The notes beneath the pieces were generated by a model. That model was not told the origin of the DNA and searched no databases. It saw nothing but the letters and a program-made list of their open reading frames with translations. Positions 30,111 through 40,805 of a stretch of 64,000 nucleotides of DNA are shown in pieces. Every line of letters starts with the position of its first letter. The first letter of the stretch is position 1. This stretch comes from Rhizobium lentis. Lineage in GTDB: Bacteria > Pseudomonadota > Alphaproteobacteria > Rhizobiales > Rhizobiaceae. Both the position numbers and the translations under genes were made by a program. The DNA is taken from positions 2,629,001-2,693,000 of the forward strand of contig NZ_CP071454.1 of assembly GCF_017352135.1 (NCBI RefSeq), in the 5' to 3' direction.

Positions 30111-30150
30111 GTCCGAAGGACGGGTCGAGACCCGTGGCACGACCCCGGTC
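30111..30150. repeat. 40 bp repeat shared with the glcE-glcF element
   Basis: GTCCGAAGGACGGGTCGAGA followed by CCCGTGGCACGACCCCGGTC nearly repeats 22428-22468 in the same orientation, with four differences including one indel. The segment can fold: GTCCGAAGGAC is a tight hairpin and GGGTCGAG pairs loosely with the end. It lies in the 287 bp gap after the aldo/keto reductase gene, which shows no intact gene. Confidence 0.75.
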
Positions 30151-30341
30151 GGTGGCGGCAGCCGGATGAGGGCCGGTCGAGTATGACGGACGCCTGGAAT
30201 ACAAGGCGTTCCCTGCGCTTGGGATCGACTACTTCCCGTGGGCCTTGAGCCAGGCGTTCATCTCCGCGAAGGCGAGCGTGCACATGGTGTTTATAGGCGA
30301 AGGCCGGATACAAGCCAGGCCGAGCGGCGGTCACATCCTGA

Positions 30342-31097
30342 TCACCAGGCTGCAACGACCTTGTGTTCGATCCTGTAATCCTTGCTCTCTTCGCCGAGCG
30401 GCGCGACCGGCCATGTCCAGGCGGCCTTCGCCGGCGGCGGCAAGACGCCATGCAGCAGGTCGGCCTCCTCATGGGTTTTGCCGTTGCGGTCGATGACCGC
30501 AAAGGCAATGTCGGTCACCAGGCAGTTGCGGCAGGAAAGGCCCGAAAGCCCGTCAACATGTGCCGCGATCAGCCTTTCCACCGTATCGTCAGGCATTTGC
30601 CCGACCTCGGCCTCGTGGCGCCGTTTCACGCCTCGGCCGATCTGCGACAGCAGGTTGGCCGAAACCACCAGATCGAGATAGGGCACAGTCCTGAGGAAGC
30701 CGAGCGGTTCGGGTTCCTGACCGGCGGCGAGTTCGTCATAGCCGGAGAGATCGCGCTCGATCAGCCTGATATTGCGATGGCGCTTGGCCGCAAGCCATAG
30801 CCGCACCGAGGCAAGGTGAACGAGATCGACGAGCACGACGGTATCGAAATCGCGTGCGAGCTCTTCGATCGGCACGTCCCGCAGCAGGCCGGAGCCGAGC
30901 ACGACGGCGGTCCGTTTCTGCCTGAGGCCGGCCGCCGCCGCGCGGATCGCGTCGCGGCTCTTCTCCTCGTGGTCGGCCCATTCCGCGGCGCAACGCCCGG
31001 CCCGCGACCAGAGATTGACGGAATAGCGAATGAATTTTCGGTGGGCCTTGCCGGTCAGCGGCAATGTTGCGGCATAGAGAATCGCCTCGGTGATCAT
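30342..31097 (-). CDS. Unknown protein with Rossmann-like core
   Basis: A 251-residue cytoplasmic protein that I do not recognise. Residues 60-115 (RTAVVLGSGLLRDVPIEELA, then DTVVLVDLVH and NIRLIERDLSG) read like the first strands of a SAM-dependent methyltransferase: Gly-rich loop, acid at the end of strand 2, Asp after strand 3. The remainder has YLDLVVSANLLSQIG, a Cys pair in LSCRNCLVTDI, and a Trp-rich end (KAAWTWPVAPL). It is divergent from hisS, with about 130 bp between the start codons. Methyltransferase function is an inference from pattern only. Confidence 0.72.
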   Translation of the reverse strand: MITEAILYAATLPLTGKAHRKFIRYSVNLWSRAGRCAAEWADHEEKSRDAIRAAAAGLRQKRTAVVLGSGLLRDVPIEELARDFDTVVLVDLVHLASVRLWLAAKRHRNIRLIERDLSGYDELAAGQEPEPLGFLRTVPYLDLVVSANLLSQIGRGVKRRHEAEVGQMPDDTVERLIAAHVDGLSGLSCRNCLVTDIAFAVIDRNGKTHEEADLLHGVLPPPAKAAWTWPVAPLGEESKDYRIEHKVVAAW

Positions 31098-31231
31098 GAG
31101 CCCATCCGCATTCTGAACAATGCCTCTTGTTCAATCGATTCTGGCCGCGCCATCAAGGCCCTTCGCCCTTGCCGCTCCCCGCCCAATCCGCTAGGACACC
31201 GCCACTGTCACAGTCAGCGGAATTCCCGGAA

Positions 31232-32755
31232 ATGAACGACAAGCAGAAGAAACCGCAAAAGCTCAAGGCCCGCCTGCCGCGCGGCTTCGTCGACCGGACG
31301 GCCGGCGATATCCGCGCCGTCAACGAGATGACGGCAAAGATCCGGGAAGTCTATGAGCATTATGGTTTCGACCCCGTGGAAACGCCGCTGTTCGAATATA
31401 CCGATGCGCTGGGCAAGTTCCTGCCCGACAGCGACCGGCCGAACGAAGGCGTCTTCTCGCTGCAGGACGATGACGAGCAATGGATGTCGCTGCGCTACGA
31501 CCTGACGGCGCCGCTCGCCCGCCATGTCGCCGAGAATTTCAACGAGATTCAGCTGCCCTACCGCACCTATCGCGCCGGTTACGTCTTCCGCAACGAGAAG
31601 CCAGGCCCCGGCCGCTTCCGGCAGTTCATGCAGTTCGATGCCGATACCGTCGGCGCGCCCGGCGTTCAGGCGGACGCGGAAATGTGCATGATGATGGCCG
31701 ATACGCTTGAGGCCCTCGGCATCAAGCGCGGCGATTACGTCATCCGCGTCAACAACCGCAAGGTTCTGGACGGCGTGCTGGAAGCGATCGGCCTCGGCGG
31801 CGACGACAAGGCCGGCCAGCGACTCAATGTGCTGCGCGCCATCGACAAGCTTGACAAGTTCGGGCCACAGGGTGTGGCGCTGCTGCTCGGTCCCGGCCGC
31901 AAGGATGAATCCGGCGACTTCACCAAGGGCGCCGGGCTCGACCAGGAGCAGATCGACAAGGTTCTGTTCTTCGTCGGCATCAAGGACTACGCCGAAAGCG
32001 CCGGGCGCCTTGCCGAACTCGTCGCGGGAACTTCGAAGGGCGCCGAAGGCGTCGAGGAGCTGAATTTTATCGGTGCACTCGTCACGAGCGCCGGCTATGG
32101 CGCCGACCGTATCAAGATCGATCCTTCGGTCGTCCGCGGCCTCGAATATTACACCGGCCCGGTCTACGAGGCCGAGCTTCTCTTCGACGTCACCAACGAA
32201 AAGGGCGACAAGGTCGTCTTCGGCTCGGTCGGCGGCGGCGGGCGTTATGATGGCCTCGTCTCCCGCTTCATGGGCCAGCCGGTTCCGGCGACGGGCTTTT
32301 CGATCGGCGTCTCCCGCCTGATGACGGCGCTGAAGAATCTCGGCAAGCTTGGTGCGAGTGAAGTGATCGAGCCGGTGCTGGTCACCGTCATGGACGGCGA
32401 CGTCGAGGCGATGGGCCGCTATCAGAGGATGACGCAGCAACTGCGCGCCGCCGGCATCCGAGCCGAGATGTTCCAGGGCAACTGGAAGAAATTCGGCAAT
32501 CAGCTGAAATATGCCGACCGCCGCGGCTGCCCTGTGGCGATCATCCAGGGCGGCGACGAGCGCGCCGAGGGTGTCGTCCAGATTAAGGATCTGATCGAGG
32601 GCAAGCGGCTTTCCGGCGAGATCGAGGACAATGCCAGCTGGCGCGAAGCCCGCGTGGCGCAGGAGACGGTGCCGGAGGCCGATCTCGTCGCTAAGGTGAA
32701 GGAAATTCTGGCCGCGCAGGCGGAGGATCGGAAGAGGGCTGGCGGCGATGTCTAA
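31232..32755 (+). CDS. hisS: Histidyl-tRNA synthetase
   Basis: Class II aminoacyl-tRNA synthetase that charges tRNA-His. The 507-residue protein is longer than the E. coli enzyme (about 424), as is usual in alphaproteobacteria. Motif 1 follows [18 protein letters not shown], motif 2 contains [20 protein letters not shown], and the histidine-specific loop is [11 protein letters not shown]; the C-terminal anticodon-binding domain starts near 410. The ATG at 31232 has CCCGGAA upstream. hisZ, a catalytically dead HisRS paralogue, follows after an inserted repeat. Confidence 0.96.
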   Translation: MNDKQKKPQKLKARLPRGFVDRTAGDIRAVNEMTAKIREVYEHYGFDPVETPLFEYTDALGKFLPDSDRPNEGVFSLQDDDEQWMSLRYDLTAPLARHVAENFNEIQLPYRTYRAGYVFRNEKPGPGRFRQFMQFDADTVGAPGVQADAEMCMMMADTLEALGIKRGDYVIRVNNRKVLDGVLEAIGLGGDDKAGQRLNVLRAIDKLDKFGPQGVALLLGPGRKDESGDFTKGAGLDQEQIDKVLFFVGIKDYAESAGRLAELVAGTSKGAEGVEELNFIGALVTSAGYGADRIKIDPSVVRGLEYYTGPVYEAELLFDVTNEKGDKVVFGSVGGGGRYDGLVSRFMGQPVPATGFSIGVSRLMTALKNLGKLGASEVIEPVLVTVMDGDVEAMGRYQRMTQQLRAAGIRAEMFQGNWKKFGNQLKYADRRGCPVAIIQGGDERAEGVVQIKDLIEGKRLSGEIEDNASWREARVAQETVPEADLVAKVKEILAAQAEDRKRAGGDV

Positions 32756-32760
32756 GGCAT

Positions 32761-32946
32761 ACCCCCCTCTGCCCTGCCGGGCATCTCCCCCACAAGGGGG
32801 GAGATCGGCTGGGAGCATTCTTTTGCCCCCATCAAAAACTTCAAGTGGCCGGAGCCACTTGGTGCACTCTCTAAATAGCGGGAAGTTGGCGCGTCTTGCC
32901 GATCTCCCCCCTTGTGGGGGAGATGCCCGGCAGGGCAGAGGGGGGT
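32761..32946. repeat. Perfect 49 bp inverted-repeat element between hisS and hisZ
   Basis: The left arm (32761-32809) is the exact reverse complement of the right arm (32898-32946), 49 of 49 bases, flanking 88 bp of unique core. Each arm also folds on itself: ATCTCCCCC-ACA-AGGGGGGAGAT. It starts 5 bases after the hisS stop and ends 40 bases before the hisZ start. No open reading frame or transposase is inside, so it is a non-autonomous palindromic element. Whether it moves is unknown. Confidence 0.95.
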
Positions 32947-32986
32947 GCCTTCCGGCAGAACCTTCGCCTATCGTTCGGAGTTCGGC

Positions 32987-34108
32987 ATGCCCCTGATCAA
33001 CCTCCCCGAATTTTCCAGCGAGCTGCTCGCCGAATTTACCGCCCGCAACGCCGAGCGCATCGACACGCCGGTCATTCAGCCGGCCGAGCCTTTCCTCGAT
33101 ATCGCCGGCGAGGATCTGCGCCGGCGCATCTTCATGACCGAGAGCGAAACCGGCGCCAGCCTCTGCCTGCGGCCCGAATTCACCATCCCCGTCTGCCTGC
33201 GCCACATCGAGACCGCGACTGGCACGCCGAAGCGCTATGCCTATCTCGGCGAGGTCTTCCGCCAGCGCCGTGACGGCGCCAACGAATTCTATCAGGCCGG
33301 CATCGAGGACCTGGGTGATATCAACCTTGCCAGCGCTGATGCCCGCGCCATCGGTGACGCCACCGGCATTTTGAGCCGCCTGCTGCCGGGCCGGCGCCTG
33401 TCGGTGACGCTTGGCGACCAGGCGGTGTTCGAGGCTGTTGTCCAGGCGCTCGGCCTGCCGCTCGGCTGGCAGAAGCGCCTGATCCACGCCTTCGGCAACA
33501 TGACGCAGTTGGAGGCGCTGCTTGCCAGCCTCGTCAGCCCGCAATTCGTCACCGGGCTCGATGACGATATTGCCCGGCTTATTGCGTCGGGAGACGAACA
33601 GGCGCTGGTCGCGCATATCGAGCATGAAATGCAGGCGACGGGTTATTCGACCAACGCCAGCCGTTCGCCGCTGGAAATCGCCCGACGGCTCAAGGAAAAG
33701 CTCATCCTCTCCGAAACGCGCCTCGACGACGCGGCCTTCCATGTCTTGGAGCAGTTCCTGTCGCTCCACGTGCCGCTCGTCAACGCTTCTGCGGCCCTGG
33801 CCGGTTTCGCTGACGCGGCGGGTCTGAAGCTCGGCAACGCGCTCTCCCGCTTCAACGGCCGCGTCGCGGCCCTCGCGAACGCCGGCGTCGATCTTTCCGA
33901 TCTTGGTTACCGCGCGGCCTTCGGGCGGCCGCTCGATTATTACACCGGTCTCGTCTTCGAGGTGACGGTGGAGGGATCGAGCGCGGTTCTGGCCGGCGGC
34001 GGCCGCTTCGATAAACTCCTGACATTCCTCGGTGCGACGGACCGCATTCCGGCCGTCGGCTTCTCCTTCTGGCTCGACCGCATCGAAACCGAAAGGGCAG
34101 CCGCATGA
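32987..34108 (+). CDS. hisZ: ATP phosphoribosyltransferase regulatory subunit HisZ
   Basis: HisRS-like protein without synthetase activity that forms a complex with short HisG and gives it histidine feedback control. The 373-residue protein begins [17 protein letters not shown] and keeps class II fold pieces ([41 protein letters not shown]) but lacks the anticodon-binding domain. The start at 32987 has CGGAG upstream; the frame entering the palindromic element is not coding. Its stop overlaps the hisG start. Confidence 0.94.
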   Translation: MPLINLPEFSSELLAEFTARNAERIDTPVIQPAEPFLDIAGEDLRRRIFMTESETGASLCLRPEFTIPVCLRHIETATGTPKRYAYLGEVFRQRRDGANEFYQAGIEDLGDINLASADARAIGDATGILSRLLPGRRLSVTLGDQAVFEAVVQALGLPLGWQKRLIHAFGNMTQLEALLASLVSPQFVTGLDDDIARLIASGDEQALVAHIEHEMQATGYSTNASRSPLEIARRLKEKLILSETRLDDAAFHVLEQFLSLHVPLVNASAALAGFADAAGLKLGNALSRFNGRVAALANAGVDLSDLGYRAAFGRPLDYYTGLVFEVTVEGSSAVLAGGGRFDKLLTFLGATDRIPAVGFSFWLDRIETERAAA

Positions 34109-34800
34109 CCATCACAATCGCGCTCCCCTCCAAGGGCCGGATGAAGGACGACGCTTCGGTGATCTTCGAGCGGGCCGGCCTGCGGATCACGGGGGTCGGT
34201 AACGATCGCTCCTATCGCGGCCGCGTCGAAGGTCGGGACGATGTCGAGGTCGCCTTCCTCTCGGCCTCCGAAATCTCCCGCGAACTCGGCAACGGTACCG
34301 TCGATTTCGGCGTCACCGGTGAGGATCTGATGCGGGAGGGTTTTGCCGAGGTCGACAAGCGCGTCGAGTTCTGCGCCCGTCTCGGCTTCGGCCATGCCGA
34401 TGTCGTCGTTGCCGTGCCTGAGATCTGGCTTGATGTCGAGACTATGGCCGATCTCGGCGACGTTGCTGCCGATTACCGCGCACGCCATGGCCGGCGCCTG
34501 GCGATTGCCACCAAATACTGGCGGCTGACCCAGCAGTTCTTTTCGAGCCAGCACGGCATCCAGCTTTACCGCATCGTCGAAAGCTTGGGCGCCACCGAAG
34601 GCGCTCCTGCCTCCGGATCGGCCGATATCATCGTCGATATCACCTCCACCGGCTCGACGCTGCGCGCCAACCACCTGAAGGTGCTCCAGGACGGCGTCAT
34701 CCTGCATTCGCAGGCCTGCCTGGTGCGCGCTCGCCGCGACAACCATGCCGAGGAACCGGCCGTGCAGGCGATCATCGACGCGGTGCGCGCCGCCCTCTGA
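34105..34800 (+). CDS. hisG: ATP phosphoribosyltransferase, short form HisG
   Basis: Catalyses the first step of histidine synthesis, ATP plus PRPP to phosphoribosyl-ATP. At 231 residues it is the short form that lacks the C-terminal ACT-like regulatory domain and therefore needs HisZ. Family sequences are [10 protein letters not shown] near the start, DFGVTGEDL, and the PRPP-loop-like region [20 protein letters not shown] near 175-195. It starts within the hisZ stop (ATGA). A bidirectional terminator follows. Confidence 0.95.
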   Translation: MTITIALPSKGRMKDDASVIFERAGLRITGVGNDRSYRGRVEGRDDVEVAFLSASEISRELGNGTVDFGVTGEDLMREGFAEVDKRVEFCARLGFGHADVVVAVPEIWLDVETMADLGDVAADYRARHGRRLAIATKYWRLTQQFFSSQHGIQLYRIVESLGATEGAPASGSADIIVDITSTGSTLRANHLKVLQDGVILHSQACLVRARRDNHAEEPAVQAIIDAVRAAL

Positions 34801-34822
34801 GTCTCAGCAGCAGCTTACGAAA

Positions 34823-34849
34823 AACCCGCCGTCGGATTGACGGCGGGTT
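34823..34849 (-). terminator. Bidirectional terminator between hisG and doxX-like gene
   Basis: Eleven-base-pair stem AACCCGCCGTC (34823-34833) / GACGGCGGGTT (34839-34849) with a five-base loop. On the minus strand it is followed by TTTTTCG, a good U-tract for the DoxX gene. On the plus strand only CTT follows, so it is weaker for hisG. Confidence 0.85.
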
Positions 34850-34878
34850 CTTGGTGTCCGGGAGGATGTCTGCTGGTA

Positions 34879-35313
34879 TCAGGCAGTCGCGTAGGCGCCG
34901 CGGCGGGCGTCGAGCGAGTAGGCGCCTGCGCCATAGGTGGCGAGCATGATATAGGCGCCGGCGAGCGTGATGTTCTTCATGAAGTTGACGAAGTTCAGGC
35001 CGCTGAGCCAGGCGTTTGCGGCGGCCGGGAAGTCCGGAACGTTGATCGGCGAGAAGTGGAAGACGAAGCCGGTGAACACGCAGAAGACGGCAAGCAGCCA
35101 GCCGACGATGCGGACCTGGAAGCCGATGAGCACCGCAAGACCGGTCGCCAGTTCGAATAGGCCGGCGAGGTAGGTGAGCGCGGTGGACGCCGGAAGGCCG
35201 GCCCCGGCGATCATGCCGGCGGTCGAAGCCGGATCGGTCAGTTTGCCGAAGCCGGCGAAGATGAACATGAAGGAAAGAAGAATGCGGGCAATCAGGATGA
35301 TGACGTTCGACAT
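34879..35313 (-). CDS. DoxX family membrane protein
   Basis: A 144-residue inner-membrane protein with four helices and the DoxX pattern: LLSFMFIFAGFGKLTDPAST near the N-terminus, then FELATGLAVLIGFQVRIVGW. The ATG at 35313 has GGAGA eight bases upstream; a frame continuing to 35541 is charged and unlikely. DoxX proteins are linked to thiosulfate:quinone oxidoreductase in archaea and to redox stress complexes in mycobacteria, but most bacterial members have no assigned reaction. It is divergent from a glutathione transferase gene, which fits a redox theme. Confidence 0.9.
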   Translation of the reverse strand: MSNVIILIARILLSFMFIFAGFGKLTDPASTAGMIAGAGLPASTALTYLAGLFELATGLAVLIGFQVRIVGWLLAVFCVFTGFVFHFSPINVPDFPAAANAWLSGLNFVNFMKNITLAGAYIMLATYGAGAYSLDARRGAYATA

Positions 35314-35522
35314 GGATGTTGTCTCCGTTTGAAGGACCCTGGAGATCTTGGTGCCCCGGCACCGGTTGGACCTCGGATGCCTCCTATGTCGCCTTTTTCG
35401 TCCGTTATGAAAAGATAAACGGAAGCGGACAGTTCGTTCACTAATATGGAACGACGTCCTGCCGTCGTCGCTTGCCTTTGCCGAAGGGTCTCTTATGGTC
35501 GGCGCCCAACAAGGAGGCCCCG

Positions 35523-36233
35523 ATGGCAGATCTTTCCGCATTTCCGATCACAAAGCGCTGGCCGGCTAAAAATTCCGATATCATCCAGCTTTATTCGCTG
35601 CAGACGCCGAACGGGGTAAAGGTCTCGGTCGCGCTCGAAGAACTCGGGCTCGCATATGAGCCGCATTATATTTCCTTTGGCGACAACGAGCAGAAGTCCC
35701 CCGAATTCGAATCCCTCAATCCGAACGGCCGCATTCCGGCGATCATCGATCCCAATGGGCCGGGGGGAAAGCCGATCGGCCTGTTCGAATCCGGCGCCAT
35801 CCTGCTTTATCTCGCGGAAAAGACCGGCAAGCTGATCCCCGCCGATCCTGCCGGCCGCTATGAATGTATCCAGTGGGTGTTTTTCCAGATGGCGGGCATT
35901 GGCCCGATGTTCGGCCAGTTCGGCCATTTTCATAAATTCGCCGCCGACAAGGTCGCCAACAATTCCTATCCGGTGGAGCGCTATCGCGACGAGTCGAAAC
36001 GGCTGCTCGGCGTGCTCGAGGGCCGGCTGCAGGGTCGCCGGTGGATCATGGGTGACCAATATACGATCGCCGACATCACCACCTTCACCTGGGTCCGCGG
36101 CGCCGACATTTTTTATGGCGGCCGCGAGATTCTCGAATATGCAAAATTCCCCGCGGTTTCGGATTGGCTGGCCCGCTGCATCACCCGCCCGGCAAGCGAA
36201 AAGGGCCTCAACATCCCCGTCAAGCCGGAGTAG
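35523..36233 (+). CDS. Glutathione S-transferase, YghU/YfcG (Nu) type
   Basis: A 236-residue cytosolic GST. The thioredoxin-fold half begins IIQLYSLQTPNGVKVSVALE, and the Thr-Pro-Asn stretch is typical of the Nu-class enzymes YghU and YfcG, which reduce organic peroxides and disulfides. The glutathione-binding ESGAILLYLAEKTGKL is clear, as is the helical C-terminal domain with YTIADITTFTWVRG. AAGGAGG sits seven bases upstream, close to the consensus. It is divergent from the DoxX gene. Confidence 0.93.
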   Translation: MADLSAFPITKRWPAKNSDIIQLYSLQTPNGVKVSVALEELGLAYEPHYISFGDNEQKSPEFESLNPNGRIPAIIDPNGPGGKPIGLFESGAILLYLAEKTGKLIPADPAGRYECIQWVFFQMAGIGPMFGQFGHFHKFAADKVANNSYPVERYRDESKRLLGVLEGRLQGRRWIMGDQYTIADITTFTWVRGADIFYGGREILEYAKFPAVSDWLARCITRPASEKGLNIPVKPE

Positions 36234-36256
36234 CGGACGGTCCCCGGAAATACGAA

Positions 36257-36277
36257 GGGCCGCCTTCGGGGCGGCCC
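36257..36277 (+). terminator. Possible terminator of the GST gene
   Basis: GC-rich stem GGGCCGCC (36257-36264) / GGCGGCCC (36270-36277) with a five-base TTCGG loop, 23 bases after the stop codon. There is no T-run, so it may act as an mRNA end-protecting hairpin or a weak terminator. Confidence 0.45.
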
Positions 36278-36456
36278 GAGATTGCTGCTGGAGGCGCAAG
36301 CATCTCTTGCGTCATGCTCGGGCTTGTCCCGAGCATCTGCAACCAGTGCAGCATATCCTCGGCACAAGGCAGCACAAGGCCGAGGATGACGTTGAGAGAG
36401 CGAGGTTTGTTAGCTGGGGTCGCCCTCGAGGCGACCTTTTGTCTTCATTGCCAGTC

Positions 36457-36903
36457 TCACCGCCAGCTTGTGATCTGTTTTGCGCCTTCAAGCTTGAAGC
36501 GCGGGAAGACGAAGACGCCGGCCATGCTGCCGCTGTATTTCTCCTCGAGGCCGTTCGACTCGCCCATGCAGAAGAGCGGCTGCCGCAAGCCGTTCGGCAT
36601 GACGATGGTCGTCGAAAAACAGAAGGACGAGCAGAGCGTCGCTGCCTGTTCGAACAGTTCCAGCACGTGGCTGCGATCTTTTGTGTCGTAACAGCGGACC
36701 AGGCTCAGCAGCCCGCATTCCGGGGTCGAGAGGCCGTGCAGCATCGTGCTCCAGTCGCCGAGACGAAGCAGTCCGCTCGAAAGATCTCCGGTCCAGGGCT
36801 CGGAAACGGAAAACTGCGCCAGCATCTCGTGATTTCGCTTGTTGTCGTTCAGCGAGCCGGGCATCAAAGGTACGGCTGCGTTGGCTTTGGCGATCTTAAA
36901 CAA
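36457..36903 (-). CDS. Hypothetical PAS-like protein
   Basis: About 148 residues. WTGDLSSGLLRLGDWSTMLH near 35 has the Trp-x-x-Asp-Leu-Ser-Gly start common in PAS sensor domains, followed by HVLELFEQAATLCSSFCFST and GVFVFPRFKLEG, consistent with the helix-strand order of a PAS core. No kinase or output domain follows. No ATG gives a suitable start: TTG at 36903 with GGGGAA five bases upstream is the best choice, and TTG at 36954 is an alternative. It is read leftward toward the end of the GST gene. The family is not recognised with certainty. Confidence 0.6.
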   Translation of the reverse strand: MFKIAKANAAVPLMPGSLNDNKRNHEMLAQFSVSEPWTGDLSSGLLRLGDWSTMLHGLSTPECGLLSLVRCYDTKDRSHVLELFEQAATLCSSFCFSTTIVMPNGLRQPLFCMGESNGLEEKYSGSMAGVFVFPRFKLEGAKQITSWR

Positions 36904-37415
36904 GGCGTTCCCCAGTTCGGATGCGGCTCCTCCGCCGCACGCTCGTCCACACAAGAAACAGGATCATGTAGCAGCGGTCATTATGTCCGCGCCAGCATTC
37001 GTCGCTCGTTGTCACAGCCATCGGGCCTCCGAAACCGGAGCCTTTCAGCTGAACGTTCTGGCGTCGCTTTTTCGCGCTCCGGCCTCGTTTGAAGGCGAAA
37101 ATCATCGCCGGTGCGCACGTCAATTGCTGCCCGGATTTATAGGAGCTTTTAATCAAACGGCAACGCCTTTTTCAGGGGTGGTCAGGCCGCTGCCTTCTCT
37201 CGGGCTTGCGCATTCTGCCGGCCGTTTCGCCGGAAAAATGAGCAAAAATCGCTTGTTTTGCCCCGCAACAGGCCGCAGATGACGCCAATCCCCGCCTATT
37301 TCCACGGCGGGAAAAACAAGCGGTTAAGCAAGCCTGGCGAAAGCTTCGAGACCGGCTGACCCGCTGCACGGCATAAAATAGCGCACAACGGATCGAATCG
37401 CAGCGGCCAAAAGAA
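36904..37415. other. Intergenic stretch with no gene
   Basis: About 510 bases without a credible coding region; open frames here are short and have no ribosome sites. It presumably carries the promoter of the leftward PAS-like gene. A small hairpin, CTCCG-AAAC-CGGAG near 37027-37040, and an AT-richer patch (GGAAAAATGAGCAAAAATCG near 37231) are the only structures I noticed. Confidence 0.5.
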
Positions 37416-37439
37416 AAGGGCGACCCGAGGGCCGCCCTT
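37416..37439 (-). terminator. Intrinsic terminator of groESL
   Basis: Stem AAGGGCG (37416-37422) / CGCCCTT (37433-37439), with an inner CCC/GGG pairing. Read on the minus strand it is followed by TTTTCTTTT. It lies about 147 bases beyond the groEL stop codon, so the mRNA has an unusually long 3' tail that contains the duplicated groEL end. Confidence 0.85.
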
Positions 37440-37486
37440 CCTGTTCCGGATGTGCCGGAATGGATGTCAGTGCAGGCTTTCGCCTA

Positions 37487-39265
<1,779 letters not shown>

Positions 39266-39294
39266 TCAGTCATTTCGGGAAGCGGATCGGCTGA

Positions 39295-39591
39295 TCAGCC
39301 GATGATGCCCATGATGTCGGCTTCCTTCATGATCAGAAGGTCTTCGCCGTTGATCTTGACTTCAGTGCCGGACCACTTGCCGAACAGGACGCGGTCGCCA
39401 GCCTTGACGTCGAGCGCGACGACCTTGCCGGACTCGTCACGAGCGCCGGAGCCGACGGCGACGATTTCGCCTTCCTGGGGCTTTTCCTTGGCGGTGTCGG
39501 GAATGATGATGCCGCCCTTGGTCTTTTCTTCGGACTCGACGCGACGAACGACGACGCGGTCGTGAAGCGGACGGAAATTGGTGGTTGCCAT
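39295..39591 (-). CDS. groES: Co-chaperonin GroES (10 kDa)
   Basis: The 98-residue lid of the GroEL cage. It starts [20 protein letters not shown], has the mobile loop [20 protein letters not shown] near 21-40, and ends ADIMGIIG. It is first in the operon, with a promoter and CIRCE operator about 60-120 bp upstream. Confidence 0.98.
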   Translation of the reverse strand: MATTNFRPLHDRVVVRRVESEEKTKGGIIIPDTAKEKPQEGEIVAVGSGARDESGKVVALDVKAGDRVLFGKWSGTEVKINGEDLLIMKEADIMGIIG

Positions 39592-39649
39592 TGTCTAATC
39601 CCTCGATCGAATGACATTCGCGGACCGGAGCGGTCCGCATGGATAAGTG

Positions 39650-39676
39650 TTAGCACTCCTCTGTGGTGAGTGCTAG
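39650..39676 (-). promoter_or_regulatory. CIRCE element (HrcA operator)
   Basis: TTAGCACTC-N9-GAGTGCTAG differs from the CIRCE consensus only in the last base (A to G). It lies 59 bp upstream of the groES start and just downstream of a promoter, the normal position for repression by HrcA until heat shock. Confidence 0.95.
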
Positions 39677-39684
39677 CGCTCGAG

Positions 39685-39713
39685 CATTTAGGGATGGCTC
39701 CGAGAGGAGTCAA
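39685..39713 (-). promoter_or_regulatory. groESL promoter
   Basis: On the minus strand, TTGACT (-35, 39708-39713) is followed by a 17 base spacer and TAAATG (-10, 39685-39690). The CIRCE element starts 8 bases further on, so it covers the transcription start. Confidence 0.7.
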
Positions 39714-39942
39714 TGAGAGCAATCACGAATTTTTGTGCCGGAATTGTGAAGAGGCGACGAATTATCGGAGATTGCCGTCGAAATCTGTCTCGCCGTTGCC
39801 TTTGGCAGCGCCGCCGGACCTTGCCGTCCGCTCTCGCCGCCATCGCCGGCATTCTTGACTGCCAAGCCGCGCAGAAAATGCCTTGCCATCGTCTCGCGGC
39901 TTTGCAATGTCACCGGTGACTGAAGCAAATCGGGAAATTGGA

Positions 39943-40791
39943 ATGGCCAGGCGGATAGAAAACTTCTCCGAGATCACGGATCGCTATGATGTGGTGCTCT
40001 GTGATGTCTGGGGCGTGGTTCACAACGGCATCGATCCGTTTCCGAAGGCCGCAGCGGCCCTTGAAGCGGCGCGCAAGAGCGGTGTGGCGGTCGTGCTCAT
40101 CACCAATTCGCCGCGCCTTTCCTGGCAGGTGGTCGAGCAGCTGCGCCATATCGGCGTTCCCGACAGCGCCTATGACCGGATCGTTACCTCGGGCGATGTC
40201 ACCCGCCGGCTGATCGCCGAGGGACCGAAGACCGTGTTTCTGCTCGGCCCCGAGCGCGACAAGGCGCTTCTCGAAGGCATCGGCGTCGAGCGCCGCCCGG
40301 CCGGCGAAGCGCAGTCGCTCGTCTGCACCGGCTTCTTCGACGACGAAACCGAGAAGCCGGAGGATTATACCGACATGCTTCTGGATTTCCAGGCGCGCGA
40401 TGTGCCGATGATTTGCGCCAATCCCGATCTCGTCGTCGAGCGCGGCCACCGCATCATCCCCTGCGCCGGCGCCATGGCCGCCTATTACGAGCAGCTCGGC
40501 GGCAAGAGCCGCATCGCCGGCAAGCCGCACCGGCCGATCTATGAGGCGACGCTTGCGGCCGCCCGCGAGCTTCGTGGCGGTTTCCCGATCGAGCGTGTGC
40601 TGGCGATCGGCGACGGCATGCCGACGGATGTCCGCGGCGCCTTGAATTACGGGCTCGACCTTCTCTACATCAGCGGCGGGATCCACGCCAAGGAATACAC
40701 CTTGAACGGCGAGACCGACGAGGCGATCCTCAACGCCTATCTCGAACGGGAGAAGGCGACGCCGAAGTGGTGGATGCCGCGACTTGCATAA
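39943..40791 (+). CDS. HAD superfamily IIA hydrolase
   Basis: A 282-residue phosphatase of the HAD-IIA group (NagD-like cap), in the subgroup mainly found in alphaproteobacteria. Motif I is VVLCDVWGVVHNG, with Asp-x-Trp in place of the usual Asp-x-Asp; motif II follows as VVLITNSPRLSW; motif IV is VLAIGDGMPTDVRGA. The Trp at the second motif I position should remove the general acid, a feature seen in this subgroup. The start MARRIENFSEITDRYD at 39943 is preferred over 39883. It lies 14 bp upstream of ribF and is likely co-transcribed. Confidence 0.9.
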   Translation: MARRIENFSEITDRYDVVLCDVWGVVHNGIDPFPKAAAALEAARKSGVAVVLITNSPRLSWQVVEQLRHIGVPDSAYDRIVTSGDVTRRLIAEGPKTVFLLGPERDKALLEGIGVERRPAGEAQSLVCTGFFDDETEKPEDYTDMLLDFQARDVPMICANPDLVVERGHRIIPCAGAMAAYYEQLGGKSRIAGKPHRPIYEATLAAARELRGGFPIERVLAIGDGMPTDVRGALNYGLDLLYISGGIHAKEYTLNGETDEAILNAYLEREKATPKWWMPRLA

Positions 40792-40805
40792 AGAGAAGCC
40801 AGCCG

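Larger units (their letters stand above)
39592..39942. other. groES to HAD-IIA gene divergent region
   Basis: This 351 bp stretch holds the groESL promoter and CIRCE (39650-39713). The remaining 230 bp up to the HAD-IIA start hold no credible gene; GGGAAA at about 39932 provides that gene's ribosome site. No promoter for the rightward gene is obvious. Confidence 0.6.

Noticed and set aside
30229..30320. Minus-strand frame ending LAFAEMNAWLKAHGK then stop, like the C-terminus of a hydrolase
   Set aside because: Only about 30 codons remain between stops, there is no upstream coding signal, and I could not match it to a family. It may be a relic but is too weak to report.
31214..33769. An 851-codon open frame antisense to hisS and hisZ that spans the inverted-repeat element
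   Set aside because: It crosses two well-supported genes and a palindromic repeat on the opposite strand, so it is a shadow.
36238..36450. Possible small RNA after the glutathione transferase gene
   Set aside because: Apart from one GC hairpin there is no promoter or terminator pair, so nothing beyond a 3' flanking region can be supported.
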